Positions 32,101 to 43,739 of a stretch of 64,000 nucleotides of DNA are shown here, piece by piece (within the stretch, counting starts at the first letter, position 1; every line of letters begins with the position of its first letter). The DNA comes from Primula veris (taxonomy: Eukaryota; Streptophyta; Magnoliopsida; Ericales; Primulaceae), in assembly GCA_963682055.1 (NCBI GenBank), contig OY821749.1:18426631-18490630 (forward strand), in the 5' to 3' direction. The notes beneath the pieces were generated by a model. The model searched no databases, was not told the origin of the DNA, and saw nothing but the letters and a program-made list of their open reading frames with translations. The translations under genes and the position numbers were made by a program.

Positions 32101-33611
32101 CTCGAAAAAACGCTACGCTAGCGATACGCTATTTAAAACATTGGTTTTAGCTGGAGGTTGCCTTCTCTTCTTTTTAATTAACTCTGTTTTGCTTTTTTTT
32201 TTTTTAGCCTGTGTTGTGTGTTCAGGCTATGAGTCACTGTTATATCTCAAGTAATTATTCATATTTCTCCTAGAACAAATTTATGTGCTTGTTGACCATC
32301 TTATAAGTAACAAGTGGTGTATAAAATGAACTATAACAAAAGCGAAGTAGGATCCCAAATAAGTAGGATACCAATAACAATTAAGCCAACGTCCACAAAC
32401 ACGCTTCTTCCGACTCTACAGTCTAATCTACTAAAGTTTAGTTATGACAGAAAGTTTGGGTATATTGTTACCCGTATTTTTTACCTGTTTCTCAGGGACA
32501 ATCAGAAAATCTCTCCTCAGAGGCCAAAAATGCAGCTGCTAGTATTGACGGGCGGTTGAAATTGGGCTCTAAACTATCGGATGTTGTTGAAAGTGAAGAT
32601 GACGTTGTTGCTCTATTTGACCTATACAGAAATGAGGGCTACATTCTGACCGAGCATGAGGGAAAATACTGTGTACGTTATATCAATTCTGTGTTCTTTT
32701 CTGTTATTCTTTTCTGTTCTGTTTTTCCTCCATTAATGAGTATCGCATGTATTTTCTCCGGATGCTCTTCATTCCCGAAAAAAATCTGCAGTGACGAGTC
32801 TGTTGCGGACAAATTGGGTAGGTTCAGTTTTGGTTCCAAGAGGGATGAAATTAGTATTCGTCAGTTCTGTTCCTTGTCCAACATTTCTTGGAACCTTACC
32901 CTACCCGAAACTGTTAAAAAACCTACCTATAACGGATCTTGCACGATGCGTTTTCAGTTTGAAAAAGCCAAGTCAGCAATTTAGTACACGTGCCTTTATT
33001 GTGTTAGTTTGGGTTGTAGTCTTTTTATGTATGAGATGTCATTGTCTCTATTCTCAAATCTGAAGAGTTGCTTGATTATCAATCTAGGCGGGCCTTTCCT
33101 AATATAGAAAAGATGTTAGATGAAAGAGTTGGCTAGTTTCACTTCCTGACAGCGAATGCGATAATGTTAAGCACCAAGAGTTAGATTAAATAGAAAAACA
33201 ATTCTGAAAGCGCATAAATGAATCAAAAAGCGAAACTTTAAGTTATTAGTATGTTTTCCCCCCCTTTGGTTTTATACTTTTCTCTAGTTTCAAGATGATT
33301 TTGGTTTTTCTTACTCCTTTTGTATCTGACTGCAGGTAATACTGAAAGAAAATTCCTTGCCAAGAGACATGCTGAAGTCTCTATTTCATGTTAATTATCT
33401 ATATTGGCTAGAGAAAAATGCTGGGATTGAAACCAGAGGTCCTTTACATGATTGCAGCTCAGGAGGCAAGCTTCGAATGTCTCTCGAGTATGTAAAGAGA
33501 GAATTTAACCATGTGAAGAGCGATGGGGAGCTGACAGGTTGGGTGACGGATTCTCTTATTGCAAGACCTTTGCCCAATAGAATACGACCTGGTGGTGATT
33601 TTGCTTTGTAG
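26114..33611 (+). CDS. RUS1: ROOT UV-B SENSITIVE 1-type DUF647 protein, complete, 7 exons
   Basis: Exons 26114-26782, 28625-28900, 29640-29696, 30269-30467, 31316-31431, 32496-32672 and 33336-33611 join to 1770 nt, 589 residues. Family knowledge: RUS proteins (DUF647) act with RUS2 in early seedling growth, low-fluence UV-B response and auxin transport; the biochemical role is unsettled. Residues 1-80 are Ser/Arg-rich with few acids at the start, like a plastid transit peptide, followed by a Gly/Asn-rich linker. A hydrophobic segment lies at about 88-112. The DUF647 core starts with [20 protein letters not shown] (188-207) and runs through [54 protein letters not shown] and [17 protein letters not shown]. 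Near-colinear similarity to Arabidopsis RUS1 (about 600 residues) as remembered, including the C-terminal [12 protein letters not shown], supports the subtype. Intron 2 has a GC donor; introns 1 and 5 hold hAT MITEs. Confidence 0.94.
27036..27529. mobile_element. hAT MITE copy A in RUS1 intron 1
   Basis: Ends CAATGTTTTAAA and TTTAAAACAATG form a 12-bp inverted terminus with one mismatch, and both flanks carry ATTTTTAT (27028-27035 and 27530-27537). The 8-bp duplication and CA...TG ends fit the hAT superfamily. The body is rich in TAGCG/CGCTA motifs and shares long stretches with copy B in opposite orientation. Confidence 0.85.
31657..32143. mobile_element. hAT MITE copy B in RUS1 intron 5, inverted relative to copy A
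   Basis: Starts CAATGTTTTAAA and ends TTTAAAACATTG, flanked by a perfect 8-bp duplication GTTTTAGC (31649-31656 and 32144-32151). The reverse complement of its right end reads through ATAGCGTATCGCTAGCGTAG, matching the left end of copy A. Confidence 0.88.
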
Positions 33612-33944
33612 TTTGACACTTAGTGGTAGGTGTAACGCTATATAAAGTATAAACTGAAAATTTTGCACATAATGGGTAACAGTGATTTGCTTTTGAGAGG
33701 TTAGGTATTTGATGGTAGGACACTAGGAGTAATGCTATAGAAACTGAAAGGCAGTGAGACTCTTTAGAGAAGCAATACATATGTAGTCCAATTTATATTT
33801 ATAGTATGTGGTACTATGCTATGCTTACTTTAAATAATAGTACATTTAAAAACTGGGGTTCACTTACTTCCATGACGCCATTTCTCTTTAGGTCTACTTT
33901 GCCACTTCAATTTTTTGCCTTTCCTGTTAAATTCCGGAACCTAG
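33612..33944. other. RUS1 3' UTR and spacer
   Basis: AT-rich sequence after the RUS1 stop with a repeated CTATATAAAGTATAAAC-type motif at 33640 and near 33958. No gene seen. Confidence 0.4.
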
Positions 33945-34136
33945 CATTGTGAATACAGTATAAAGTATAAACCAATTTACCTGTGATCCAGTTTGCTTTT
34001 TCATAAGCATTTTTTAATTATAATAACGTGTTTGCCGAAATCGATTAGGTTTTTCAGGACTAAAAAACTAAAACCAATCTATTTAGCCAAACCCATTTGT
34101 GTACACTTAGGCACTTGTGGGTTTGATTGGATTAGT

Positions 34137-34345
34137 ATTACCTGTGCAGACCACTCGCGAGCCTTCTACAGATTCTGGGCTTGTTAAGCATCTCAAGGGC
34201 ATTTTATTAGCCGCTTCTGTTCTGTTTTCGACAAACTTTAAGCAGTCTATTTGCGAGATTGGCTGATGTGCCTTCTTGTAAAGAGCAGATAAATTACTTC
34301 TTGAAGCACATTTTCTCCCTATATTTTTGTATTAGACTCGATAAA
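34137..34345 (+). pseudogene. Frameshifted exon remnant, unit 1 copy
   Basis: Aligned with 38404-38643, the two copies share EPSTxSxLxKHLKxILLA and LADVPxxxEQIxYF when read in frame, but this copy needs a frame change at about 34255 and meets a stop at once in its own frame. The parent gene is not recognised. Confidence 0.45.
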
Positions 34346-35657
34346 AGATACAGATAGAAGCTACGGTTGAAAAATAGCAACGAAAAGAAATACATGCCAT
34401 TTTTCTTTCGTTGGTGCTAAACAGGCTGTCAATTTTATGCTTCGAAAGAAGGTGGGAGGAATTCATGTATTGAGGCAGACTTGCAAGCTTTATTTCCATA
34501 AGATATCATTTTTAGTGTAGTTTTAACCTCTTATTTTCATATGTTTTTATGTTTAATAGGCTGGTAATTTTTTTTAAAAAGGGGTGAAATACCTCACTTT
34601 TGATGTCGGTTTCTGATGCAGAATTTCAAACTAGCAGATACTCTTTATGTTCATGGAGGTGGCAAAGTTGATAAGTTAAAAGTATTGAGGTTTTTATGCT
34701 ATCACCTGGAGATGGTTTTGAGAAATTCTAAAGCCATATTCTACTACGAGATTTTTTTTACTCACTGCCAGGCCATTTTACTACGATATACTTTTATCTA
34801 ATTTAAACACACAAGATTGATTACATCCCTTAAGTAAGCCAAAATCTAATCTATATTGTTACTTGTACAAAATTGTTTCCCTCATTCATTAAATTCTCGT
34901 GATTCATATAATATTCGTAGTAAAAAAAATACTACTGTAAAGAGTAGTCTCAAGTGAAATGAATCAAAAATAGATTGTTTGTGGATAATTATTTGCAAGG
35001 GGAATGGATTACAAAAGTGTTATGTGGAACTAGCTATAATGGTTTCGAAGTAGCTATCTCGTCGACAAAATGCAACTGTGATGGTTCAAGCATTCAAATT
35101 CTGTGAGAAATTTCAGGAGTAAGTTGGTTTTGGTACATTTGTTTTTTTCTTGGAATGCTGATAATCAGATTATTGAATTAATCTTGAAAGGTAATGTGTG
35201 AAAACATTTGAAACAACGGCCAAGTAGTTTGAGGTTTAACTTTTACCTAAGCAGTTAGCATATATGATATATACACGACCATTGATAACTTCTATTGTTA
35301 CTTTTCGCCATCTTTCTTATTTTTAACGAGGAGATTAAATTCAATCTCTCGCCCCCTGATTTTACAAAAAATCTTTTCCGTGTTCATGCCAAGTAAAAAT
35401 CTCTTCTAACAAAGTAGTATTGCCTCTATTTACAATTAACAATTTTAGCAAGAAAATAGAATATGATTAACTGAGAATAAAGAAACAGAATATAACTAAT
35501 AAGATTAATACTATAAGAAAGATATTTTGAAAACAGCCGAAATATCATAATTAGGACATTTGTAGTTTCTCATTCCACTTTGAACTAGGAAACAATTACT
35601 TGATAATCAAGCTATTTATTCTACTCCTATCTCAAATAGGAAAACCCACACTTGTGC

Positions 35658-35665
35658 TATATACA
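35658..35665 (+). promoter_or_regulatory. Putative TATA box of small gene copy 1
   Basis: CTATATAC about 150 nt before the start codon, in a leader that is almost identical to that of copy 2 (41354-41364). Confidence 0.45.
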
Positions 35666-35809
35666 CATATACTCTTTCACGCACAACATATTACCCTCAT
35701 TTGAGTTCCATAAGAAAAAACAAGCTTTTAATACTACTCTCTTTCCAGTTCCAGATCCCCTACAGGCCACAAAATCTCCAATTATTGTTCTGAAAAACCC
35801 TCGAAAAAG

Positions 35810-36358
35810 ATGAATGAAGAAGAGAGTATCCGACTTATTCTCCACTGTTACAAAATAAACCCGTATTTTGACGACTCCGATTTGTACTACAACGGCCTTT
35901 GTGATTCTACTGAGTTTTTAGACCACAGGCCAGATAAGTCTTATAAGGAGGCTTTCGCAGATTTAATTATATCGAGATGGAAGAAACAACAAGAACTATT
36001 AAAGGAGGCTGCTACCAAGAAACCTGAGGGTGCTATCAAGAAATCACCGGTTGTGGATTATATTCCTAGAAATAACATGTGTAACGATAATACGACATCA
36101 AAACAACCAGAGTTGATACCTTCGTCAAAGGAGGCACAGAAAACCAATATCTGTCTGACTTTCAAGCTCAACGGAAACAAAGTTCAATCTGTCCGAAGGA
36201 GCGATGATATTCCTGATGTATCACAAAATATTCTGTTGAAGAAAAGATCATACTTTGAAGATGAAGTCATTAGTATTCCAAAGAGGATAAAGATGTCTAA
36301 TGAGAAGCCTGTCATGAAGCACTTAACTAAATTACGATGTATCAGTAGTACTAGCTAG
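35810..36358 (+). CDS. Unrecognised 182-residue protein, tandem paralogue 1
   Basis: A single open exon of 182 residues. The N terminus (1-40) is acidic and aromatic, with IRLILHCYKINPYFDDSDLY. Residues about 43-75 (an amphipathic, Lys/Glu-rich segment including ISRWKKQQELLKEAA) are missing from paralogue 2. A Thr/Lys/Asn-rich middle with LTFKLNGNKVQSVRRSD follows, and near the C terminus two basic clusters (LKKRSYF and IPKRIKM, about 20 residues apart) could serve as a bipartite nuclear signal. No known domain was recognised. The 5' leader, start, frame and stop are all conserved with paralogue 2, which supports a true gene. Function is unknown; a lineage-specific nuclear protein is a guess. 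Confidence 0.65.
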   Translation: MNEEESIRLILHCYKINPYFDDSDLYYNGLCDSTEFLDHRPDKSYKEAFADLIISRWKKQQELLKEAATKKPEGAIKKSPVVDYIPRNNMCNDNTTSKQPELIPSSKEAQKTNICLTFKLNGNKVQSVRRSDDIPDVSQNILLKKRSYFEDEVISIPKRIKMSNEKPVMKHLTKLRCISSTS

Positions 36359-36960
36359 AATGCTAATTTGCTAAGCATAAAAGAAACAATGAATCGATGC
36401 TGTAAAGAACAGTAGTATTGTCCTTGTGACTTAGGTTTTGTAGGATGTTCCCTTTGTTTTAATTAAATTGAAGTTTGGTATGCATAACTTACTGATGAGA
36501 GTTTTAGAGGTGGAATTCTGAAGATTTAGAGAATACCCTTGGGCTTACTTTGTTGATTATCATTGTACGTGCAAGCCTTTGATTGTTTACTTATATAAAT
36601 GCATATTTTGTAGACGATTTTACCTATTTGAGTTCACTATCTACAGACCGGAGTTTCCCGATACTTGCTTGAATCTCGGTAACACGTTAGTTCTAAAAGT
36701 AGTTATATTAATCCTATTTTTTGACTTCAGATTCATGGCTGTCAATTTAATCTAAAATGTGAGTATTTCATAACACTTGAACACAATAAAGATAGAGCGA
36801 GTTTAGATTGTGCTATTAGCACATTAGCTACCTGCTCGATCATGTAAACCGAGTGGAAAGCATCAAATTTTATGCCTCGAAAATATACTTACTAGGATGT
36901 ATGATTATGATTGTAAGAAAGTTAACCAAATTTTAGTTGTCAGAATTAGCAAGATATGCA

Positions 36961-37846
36961 TAAAAGAGAAAAAAATAATAATTAACATAATCATACTCTA
37001 AATCTATTAATTAACAAAAATATACACTCAAAAATTACATTATCAAAAAGATACATTCAATTAATAATTAATAAAAAAACAAAAATCTCATTCGCTCCTA
37101 ATCTCTTTCCCCTCTCTCTACTCCTCTCACTGTCTTTTCAAATTTTCTTTTTCACTTCTCCCTCCCTCCGATCCAGTGATATAATCTAAATTTTTATATA
37201 TTCTTATCGCTCTCTCCCATCTCTCATCTTTCATCACTCTTTCCGATCTCTCTTTCTTATGTACTCTATTTTTCCGATCTTTTTCTCATTCTCGCTCTCT
37301 CTCTCCGATCTCTCCTTTCGGTGGAGATTGAGACAAATACATCCGGTGGAGTGGACGGCGATGGTGTAGAGCGAGATTAAAAACTCGAGTTTGATATCGA
37401 CGGAAATTCGGTTGTCGAAATAGAGGCCCACGACGACGACGTGTTAATTCAAAATCGGAGTACGGACAAGAGTTGGATTTGTTAACTAGTGTATAGTGTA
37501 TGAATTACATGAATTAATGGTATGAAATTGAAAATTATGGATATGAATTATGTAAGTAAGTATATAAATTCTGTAAATTGGGGTATGAACTTTGAAAAGA
37601 ATTGTGAACTCTACGAATTAGGATATCAGATTTTGAAATACGAGTATAAACTTTTGGAATAACGGTATAAAAATATACAAATTAGGGTATGAACTTTTGA
37701 AATAAGGGTATGAACTTTTGGAATAAAGGTATGAAATATACAAATTAGGATATGAATTTTTGGGTATATTTTTGTTAATTAAAAACTTTTGGGTATTTTT
37801 TGTTAATTTAGTTTAAAAAGTAATATGTTTTATCCAAAATAAAAAG
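36961..37846. mobile_element. Transposon insertion in unit 1 with an empty site in unit 2 (886 bp)
   Basis: Both flanks carry GATATGCA (36953-36960 and 37847-37854), extending to 9 bp with one mismatch. Unit 2 reads straight through at about 44045 (CAGGATATGAATATGGAGAG), which is the unoccupied site. Inverted inner motifs TTAACAAAAATATAC occur near 37015 and 37766. The centre is a pyrimidine-rich CTCTC/CGATCTC block and a run of TATGAACTTTTG-type repeats. An 8-9 bp duplication suits hAT or Mutator-like elements; no transposase is present. Confidence 0.7.
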
Positions 37847-37991
37847 GATATGCACATGGAGAGTCTGAACTACAGTTTCAGTCTTTACAACAACAAAAAA
37901 GTAGTTTTTTGTGTGTTGCATTTGGATAATACAAAGCAGAAATATCCACAATATGTTTGATTAATGGTTTTTATGTTTTTCCAAAATAGTA

Positions 37992-38227
37992 CTCTATTCA
38001 TCCCAAATTATAAAAAACACTAGAAATACGTGCAATTTTACGATACAAAACTGGTGTACTTTAAATGTCCGAATTGTAAATTTTGAAAAATATACATATA
38101 ATTTAGCATGTTAATTAACTATGTGATTAACTTTTAAAATTTAAAATTCCGACATTTAAATAATACAAAATTTGTATTGCAAAATTGCACGAATCCTTAT
38201 TTTTACGTATAAATCGGTAGGGAGGAC
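37992..38227. mobile_element. Stowaway-like MITE 4 between the duplicated units
   Basis: Flanked by TA, with CTCTATTCATCCCAAATTAT at one end and GTCCTCCCTACCGATTTATA (reverse complement) at the other; inner mirrored motifs CGTGCAATTTT and TCCGAATT/AATTCCGA. Confidence 0.5.
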
Positions 38228-38403
38228 TATGAGAATACAATTTTGTATTTTGATCTCATAACGATGTGTCAGAGAAAATAAACCAATTCACCTGTGATCG
38301 GTTTGCTTTTCCATATGCATCTTTTTAATAATTATAATGTGTTTGCCGAAATTAATTAGGTCATTTAAGACTACAAAATTACACCTGAGAGTAAAGTGTT
38401 GTA

Positions 38404-38643
38404 TTTTTTGCTGCAGATTGTGAACTGGTGCAGTACATTGACGAGCCTTCCACAAAATCTGAGCTTGATAAGCATCTCAAAAGCATTTTACTAGCCACCT
38501 TTATTCTGTTTTGGACAAGCGTTAAGCATCTAATTATGAAATTGGCTGATGTGCCCTTCTTTGAAGAGCAAATAAAATATTTTCGAAACACATTTTCTCC
38601 CTTTATTTTCATAGTAGGCTCAATAAAACATACCGAAGAGTAA
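38404..38643 (+). pseudogene. Open exon-like remnant, unit 2 copy
   Basis: After a TTTTGCTGCAG acceptor-like site at 38416 the frame reads ELVQYIDEPSTKSELDKHLK and continues open to a stop at 38641-38643. The unit 1 counterpart is frameshifted. It may be an exon of a lost gene; no donor or partner exon was found and the family is not recognised. Confidence 0.4.
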
Positions 38644-40581
38644 AAGTAATGGAAGAAATACATCATACATATCATTTATCTTTCGTTGGTGCTAAACATA
38701 CTGTCAATTTTGCTTGCCAAAAACTGTCAAATTTTCGCTCTAAAAGAAGCCGGGAGAATTCCACATAATTTAAGGCAAACTTGCAAGTTTTATATCCATA
38801 AGATATCATTTTGCGTGTAGGTTTTACCTCTTATGTTTATATTTTTTTATGCTTAATATCAGGGACGGAGCTAAAATTTCACTTGAACGGAAGCACAAAA
38901 TAATAAATATATATCTTATTTTTTAGATATGATAAACGTTTTTATGAATGATAGTATGCATTTTTGATTAATTGTATTGTACAACCTATGACATATTTTT
39001 TTCATGTTGCATTTTAATTAATTCAGATCATGTACATTATTTATATGAAGTACACTAATGAACTAGAAGATTAACGGTTTTAAAATTCAATATTTCTAAA
39101 CTTTTTTGAGAAACTATAAATGATTTTTAGAAAAATTATTCGATTATTAGAATATAAAACAAAAAAAAAGGTCTTATTACTTTGATAAAAATGGTCTCAT
39201 ATTGAAATCAATGAAATGTATGGATGAATAGTTTTGAGTAGGGTGATTTAATCTTTTGGAAGCCAAAAAAATAAAATTCGGCCAAAAAGATTACACTATC
39301 AGTTAAAGAGGTTCGAACCCAGTAGCAAAAAAAAAAAAAAACAATAGAAATTCTTTACTCACCCCCTGAGCACTAAGCTACCCAAGTATATGATATATTA
39401 CTACCTATATAGCTAGTAGTATAGTATAAAAAATTGGTGAAATACCTCAGTTCCCATGTCGGTCAATCTCAGATGCAAATATATGATTTACGTGGGGTGC
39501 CAAAATTCACATCAATTACTAAATTAAGTGAAATAACAAAATAAGTGGTGTCAAATCATCGTTTTTAATGTATTTTATTGAAAATACATAGTGAAAATTT
39601 TAAAAAAACATAATTTTCGGAATTATGGAAGGGTATCGTCGCATCCGAGAATATGCACTTAGCTTCCTCCGTTGACAAGTAAAGTTGAAACTCAAAGTTA
39701 GGAGGTTTTTATGGTTTTCACCGATACTCATGTAATTTATGTTAAGATTGATTACTGCTTCCTCTTAAATAAGCCAAAATCTGATATAGATGGCCTACTT
39801 TAACAAAATTGATTTTTCCCCATTCATTATATTCCTGTGACTAGAGACGAAACCAAAAAATTTAAATGCCAGAGGCTAATATTATATACTATGATTTTTT
39901 TCATACTCTATATGAGTTTTATCTATTATACGAGGGGCTGAAAATGTTAAGTTGTTATGATTTGAATGACATAGAAAAAATCACTTTATTTTTATCATAT
40001 AATCTTCTTAGTAAGAAAATAAAAATGTAAAGCGTATTCGACAGTGGAAAAAATAAATCAACAAATAGATTGATGGGTGGATAATTATTTCAGGGGAAGG
40101 GATTACAAAGTGTGTTTTGTGGAACTTGCTAATATGTTCTTGAAGTATAGCTATTTCATCATCAAAATGCAACTATGAAGGTTCAAGCATTCGAATTTTG
40201 TGCAAAATTTCCGGAGTTATTTTGTTTTTTGGTACATTTTTTCTATCTGAATGTTGATTAGCAGGTTACTGAATTACTTTTAAAGGTGATGTGTGAAAAC
40301 ATGCCAAAACACCGGCAAAGTAGTTTAAGGTTTAGCTAATACCTAAGCGGTTAACACATACGATCGTTAATAACTGGTTATCTATTGATACTTTTCGCCA
40401 TACTTTTTTATTTTAAACCGGGAGATTATATATATTCAAATCTCTGGACCTCTTATGTATAAAGAAGTTTCTCTGTTTTCATGTTAAGTATAAATTTCTT
40501 CTAAAACAGTAGTATTGCCTCTATTTACAATTAACAATTCCCAAGTATCCCTGTAGGTTTAGCTAGAAAAAAGAATATGAA

Positions 40582-41171
40582 TACAGTAAAAACTCTATAC
40601 AGTCATAAGTTCGGTATCAGAAAAAAATATTACTATATAGAGGTTATTCTTAAATAGCTATGTATAATTTTATTTAAATATATATTTTGTATAATATAAG
40701 ATATATGTATACCAATTTTACTAAATAACACAAATATTTAAGAGACAGGTACATATTTTTAATCTAACTAGATAAACACGTGATGACATGAATTAAAGAA
40801 GGTGAAAAATCATGATATAATAAATTCATAAATTTTATTTTTAAAAAAATGAAGTACAAAATTACATAGAAAATCGAGTATATGTACATAGAGAAGTGAA
40901 AATTCATCTAAATTTTATTTAATGTTTTATTTACATATATAAACACTATGTATAATTTAGTATAGAAACCCGTCTTAAAAAATTACATATATATAATTTT
41001 ACAAATTTATGTTATTTATCACTATATAGAGGTATATTTTATTAAAACTGGAGCTTAAGAAAAATGAAATATTACAATGTGTAGTCTATTTCTATTTATA
41101 ACTGGTTCCGAGTTGAGACGGATAATTTTTTTTATACGAAGTTTAATACTATAGAGGACTATTCTACTGTA
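40582..41171. mobile_element. TIR element with TACAGTA ends, present only in unit 2
   Basis: Begins TACAGTAAAAACTCTATA and ends in the inverse form (TATAGAGGACTATTCTACTGTA). Unit 1 lacks the block at the matching place. Non-coding. A clean duplication of the target was not seen. Confidence 0.55.
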
Positions 41172-41353
41172 GCGAAGAAACAGAATATCACTAAGATTAA
41201 TATTTAATACTATAAGAAAGATATGTTGAAAATCAAACAGCTGGAATATGGGACAATTGTAGTTTCTCATTCTTGTATCTGAACTAGGAAACAATTACTT
41301 GACAATCAAGTTAATCCTACTCCTATCTCAAATAGGAAAACCCCGTGCATGTG

Positions 41354-41364
41354 CTATATATATA
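41354..41364 (+). promoter_or_regulatory. Putative TATA box of small gene copy 2
   Basis: CTATATATATA about 150 nt before the start codon, followed by the same leader as in copy 1 (TTTCACGCACA, CCACAAAATCTCC). Confidence 0.45.
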
Positions 41365-41513
41365 CCCTTTCACGCACATCTCTTAACATATATTATCCTC
41401 TCACTCGAGTTCCATAAGAAAAATCAAGCTTTTAATTATTACCCTCTTTCCAGTTTCAGATTCCCTACAGGCCACAAAATCTCCAGTTTTTGTTCTGAAA
41501 ACCCTCGAAAAAG

Positions 41514-41984
41514 ATGAAGAAAGAAGAGAGTGCCCGACTTATTCTAGACTGGTACAAAGAAAACCCATATTCCGACGACTCTGATTTCTACTGCAATGGC
41601 TTTTGTGATTCTACCGAGTTTTTGGACCACAAGCCTGAGGCTGCTATCAAGAAACCACCGCAATCGGATTATATTCCTAGAAATAGCATGTGTAACGATA
41701 ATACAACAGCGAAGCAACCAGAGATGATACCTTCATCAAAGGAGGCACAGAAAACCAATATCCGTCTCACTTTCAAGCTCAATGGAAACAAAGTTCAATC
41801 TGTTCGAAGGAGCGATAATATTGCTGCTGCATCACAAAATATTCAGTTCAAGAAAAGATCATACTTTGAAGATGAAATCATTAGTATTCCGAAAAGGAAG
41901 AAGATGTCTAATGATCAGAAGCCTCTGGTGAAGCACTACACTAAATTAAAATGTATTAGTAGTACTAGACTGCTAATTAGCTAA
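41514..41984 (+). CDS. Unrecognised 156-residue protein, tandem paralogue 2
   Basis: A single open exon of 156 residues. It shares the acidic N terminus (ARLILDWYKENPYSDDSDFY), the DYIPRN and SSKEAQKTN blocks, LTFKLNGNKVQSVRRSD and the basic clusters (FKKRSYF, IPKRKKM) with paralogue 1. It lacks a segment of about 32 residues after FLDHKPE, removed in frame. Four extra residues at the C terminus come from a shifted stop. Keeping the frame despite the deletion and many substitutions argues for coding function, but no family is recognised. Confidence 0.63.
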   Translation: MKKEESARLILDWYKENPYSDDSDFYCNGFCDSTEFLDHKPEAAIKKPPQSDYIPRNSMCNDNTTAKQPEMIPSSKEAQKTNIRLTFKLNGNKVQSVRRSDNIAAASQNIQFKKRSYFEDEIISIPKRKKMSNDQKPLVKHYTKLKCISSTRLLIS

Positions 41985-42916
41985 ACATATATATATATAT
42001 ATATATATGTAAGGGTTGGTTCCATTAGAGTGGATGAAACAGAGAAACAATGAATCGATGATGTAGAATGTTCCCTTTGTTCTAATTATATTGAAGTTTC
42101 GGTTCTCTAACTAATTGATGCCAGTTTTAGAGTTGGAATTCTGTAGATTTAGAGAATACTCTTATGCTTACCTTGTTGATTATGATTGTATATGCAAGCT
42201 TATTCAGATTGTTTACTTATATATATGCTTATTTTGTCGACGATTTTGCCTGTTGGAGTTCAGTAGCTACAGGCTGTAGTTTCCCAATTATTGCTTGGGT
42301 CTCGGTAATACATTAGTTTTAAAAGTAGTTAATATTAATCCTAATTTTTGACTTCAGATTCACGGGTGTTGATTTAATCTAAAATTTGAAAGTATTTCCG
42401 AACACTTGAACACAAGAAACACAAAGCGAGTTTAGATTGTGATATTAACATATTTGCTACCTGCTCAATCATGTAAACCGAGTAGGGATGGACAGTAAGG
42501 AGAATCTACTCTATGAGTTTCATTAACCCTGTCATAACCATTGATACATATTATGCTATTTATATAATTTCCAATGCAATATTTTAAAGTCTACTTTGAT
42601 TAATAAGGAGGTATCGAGTCAGCCACTTTTTCTTTCTCTTAAATAAATGAGGCAATTGTTTTTGTTGCGGCTTTGTTGCAACTGGTCATCACAAAACAAA
42701 TGAACTTATCATATCATTGAGTAATCTCTTATCTAGTTAGTATATAGAGGACAATGACGATTTTCGTATTTTGAAATTATGCTAAAAAAGTAAACCATGA
42801 TCTGTCAATCTTGCAGGATGAATAGCGAAACAGTGTGTACGGTAAAGAAAAAAACAAATCTAGGAAGGGCTAAGCATCTGAACCTTGTCTCTCTGATCTC
42901 TCTTTAAACATATGTC

Positions 42917-43475
42917 GTGTTTTAAAAATCGCACTTTAAAACGTTAAAAACTCGATAAAACTGTTTGTTAAAATAAGATGTCTACGCTTTTTCGTTTTTT
43001 GGCTGGTAAAAAGTATTGCGTTTTTATCACGCTTTTTGCGCTTTTATTATGCTTTTTACGTTTTTCAGGACTTGTAGTATTTTTATTATTATTATTTGTT
43101 CAAAAAACTACGAAAACGACGCTGATTTAGGGTTAACAATTTCAAAAAAAAACATAATTCCTAACAAATTTTACCACATGTGCTAGTGATACTTAACCGC
43201 TCATTTTGACGAACTACAATATTTAAAAATTTGAAGTACTAAAAGACGTAAATCTGTATTTTTTTTTCTATTTGTGAAATATTTCAATTTTTCTTATATA
43301 GAAAAATGTTAAATGATGTTTTCAAAATATATATTAAACATCTATATTTTTTTAGATATTTCTAACATGTATATTTTTATACTATAAAAAGTTTACGCTT
43401 CAAATCTACACTTTTAGCGCTTTAAGCATATCTCTTGTAAAAACGATTTGATCAACTTAACGCTTTTTAAAACAC
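42917..43475. mobile_element. Divergent hAT-MITE relative in unit 2
   Basis: Perfect 12-bp inverted ends GTGTTTTAAAAA/TTTTTAAAACAC and a body rich in CGCTTTTT/TAGCG motifs recall copies A and B. The third copy (about 44940) appears to be an unoccupied site, but the 8-bp flanks do not match. Confidence 0.55.
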
Positions 43476-43739
43476 ACTGTCAGGTAAGTAACCCATTTAG
43501 AAGAAGGCAGACAGTGATTATTAATCAAAGTACCTGTGATTTTGACAGAAAGCCGAAAACTAATTTAAACACCTTTCAAGTTTTCTCATCTTTTTCACTT
43601 GAAGTTTGCATCAACTTTACAAGTTGTGAGCACCTAAGGAGGCAAAATATTCGAAAGCCATACATTGATTTTATGCCACCATTTGCCCTTCTTAATGATA
43701 TATATAATATATGCATATGGAACTAAATGATAAATGCAA

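Larger units (their letters stand above)
33945..37975. repeat. Segmental duplication unit 1
   Basis: This block aligns by eye with 38260-44170. Shared landmarks in the same order: an ACCTGTGATCxxxTTTGCTTTT start, an EPSTxSxLxKHLK-coding remnant, the small gene with its promoter, its 3' flank and a TTTGGATAATACAA end. Unit 1 carries a transposon at 36961-37846 absent from unit 2; unit 2 carries several insertions absent here. Confidence 0.8.
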
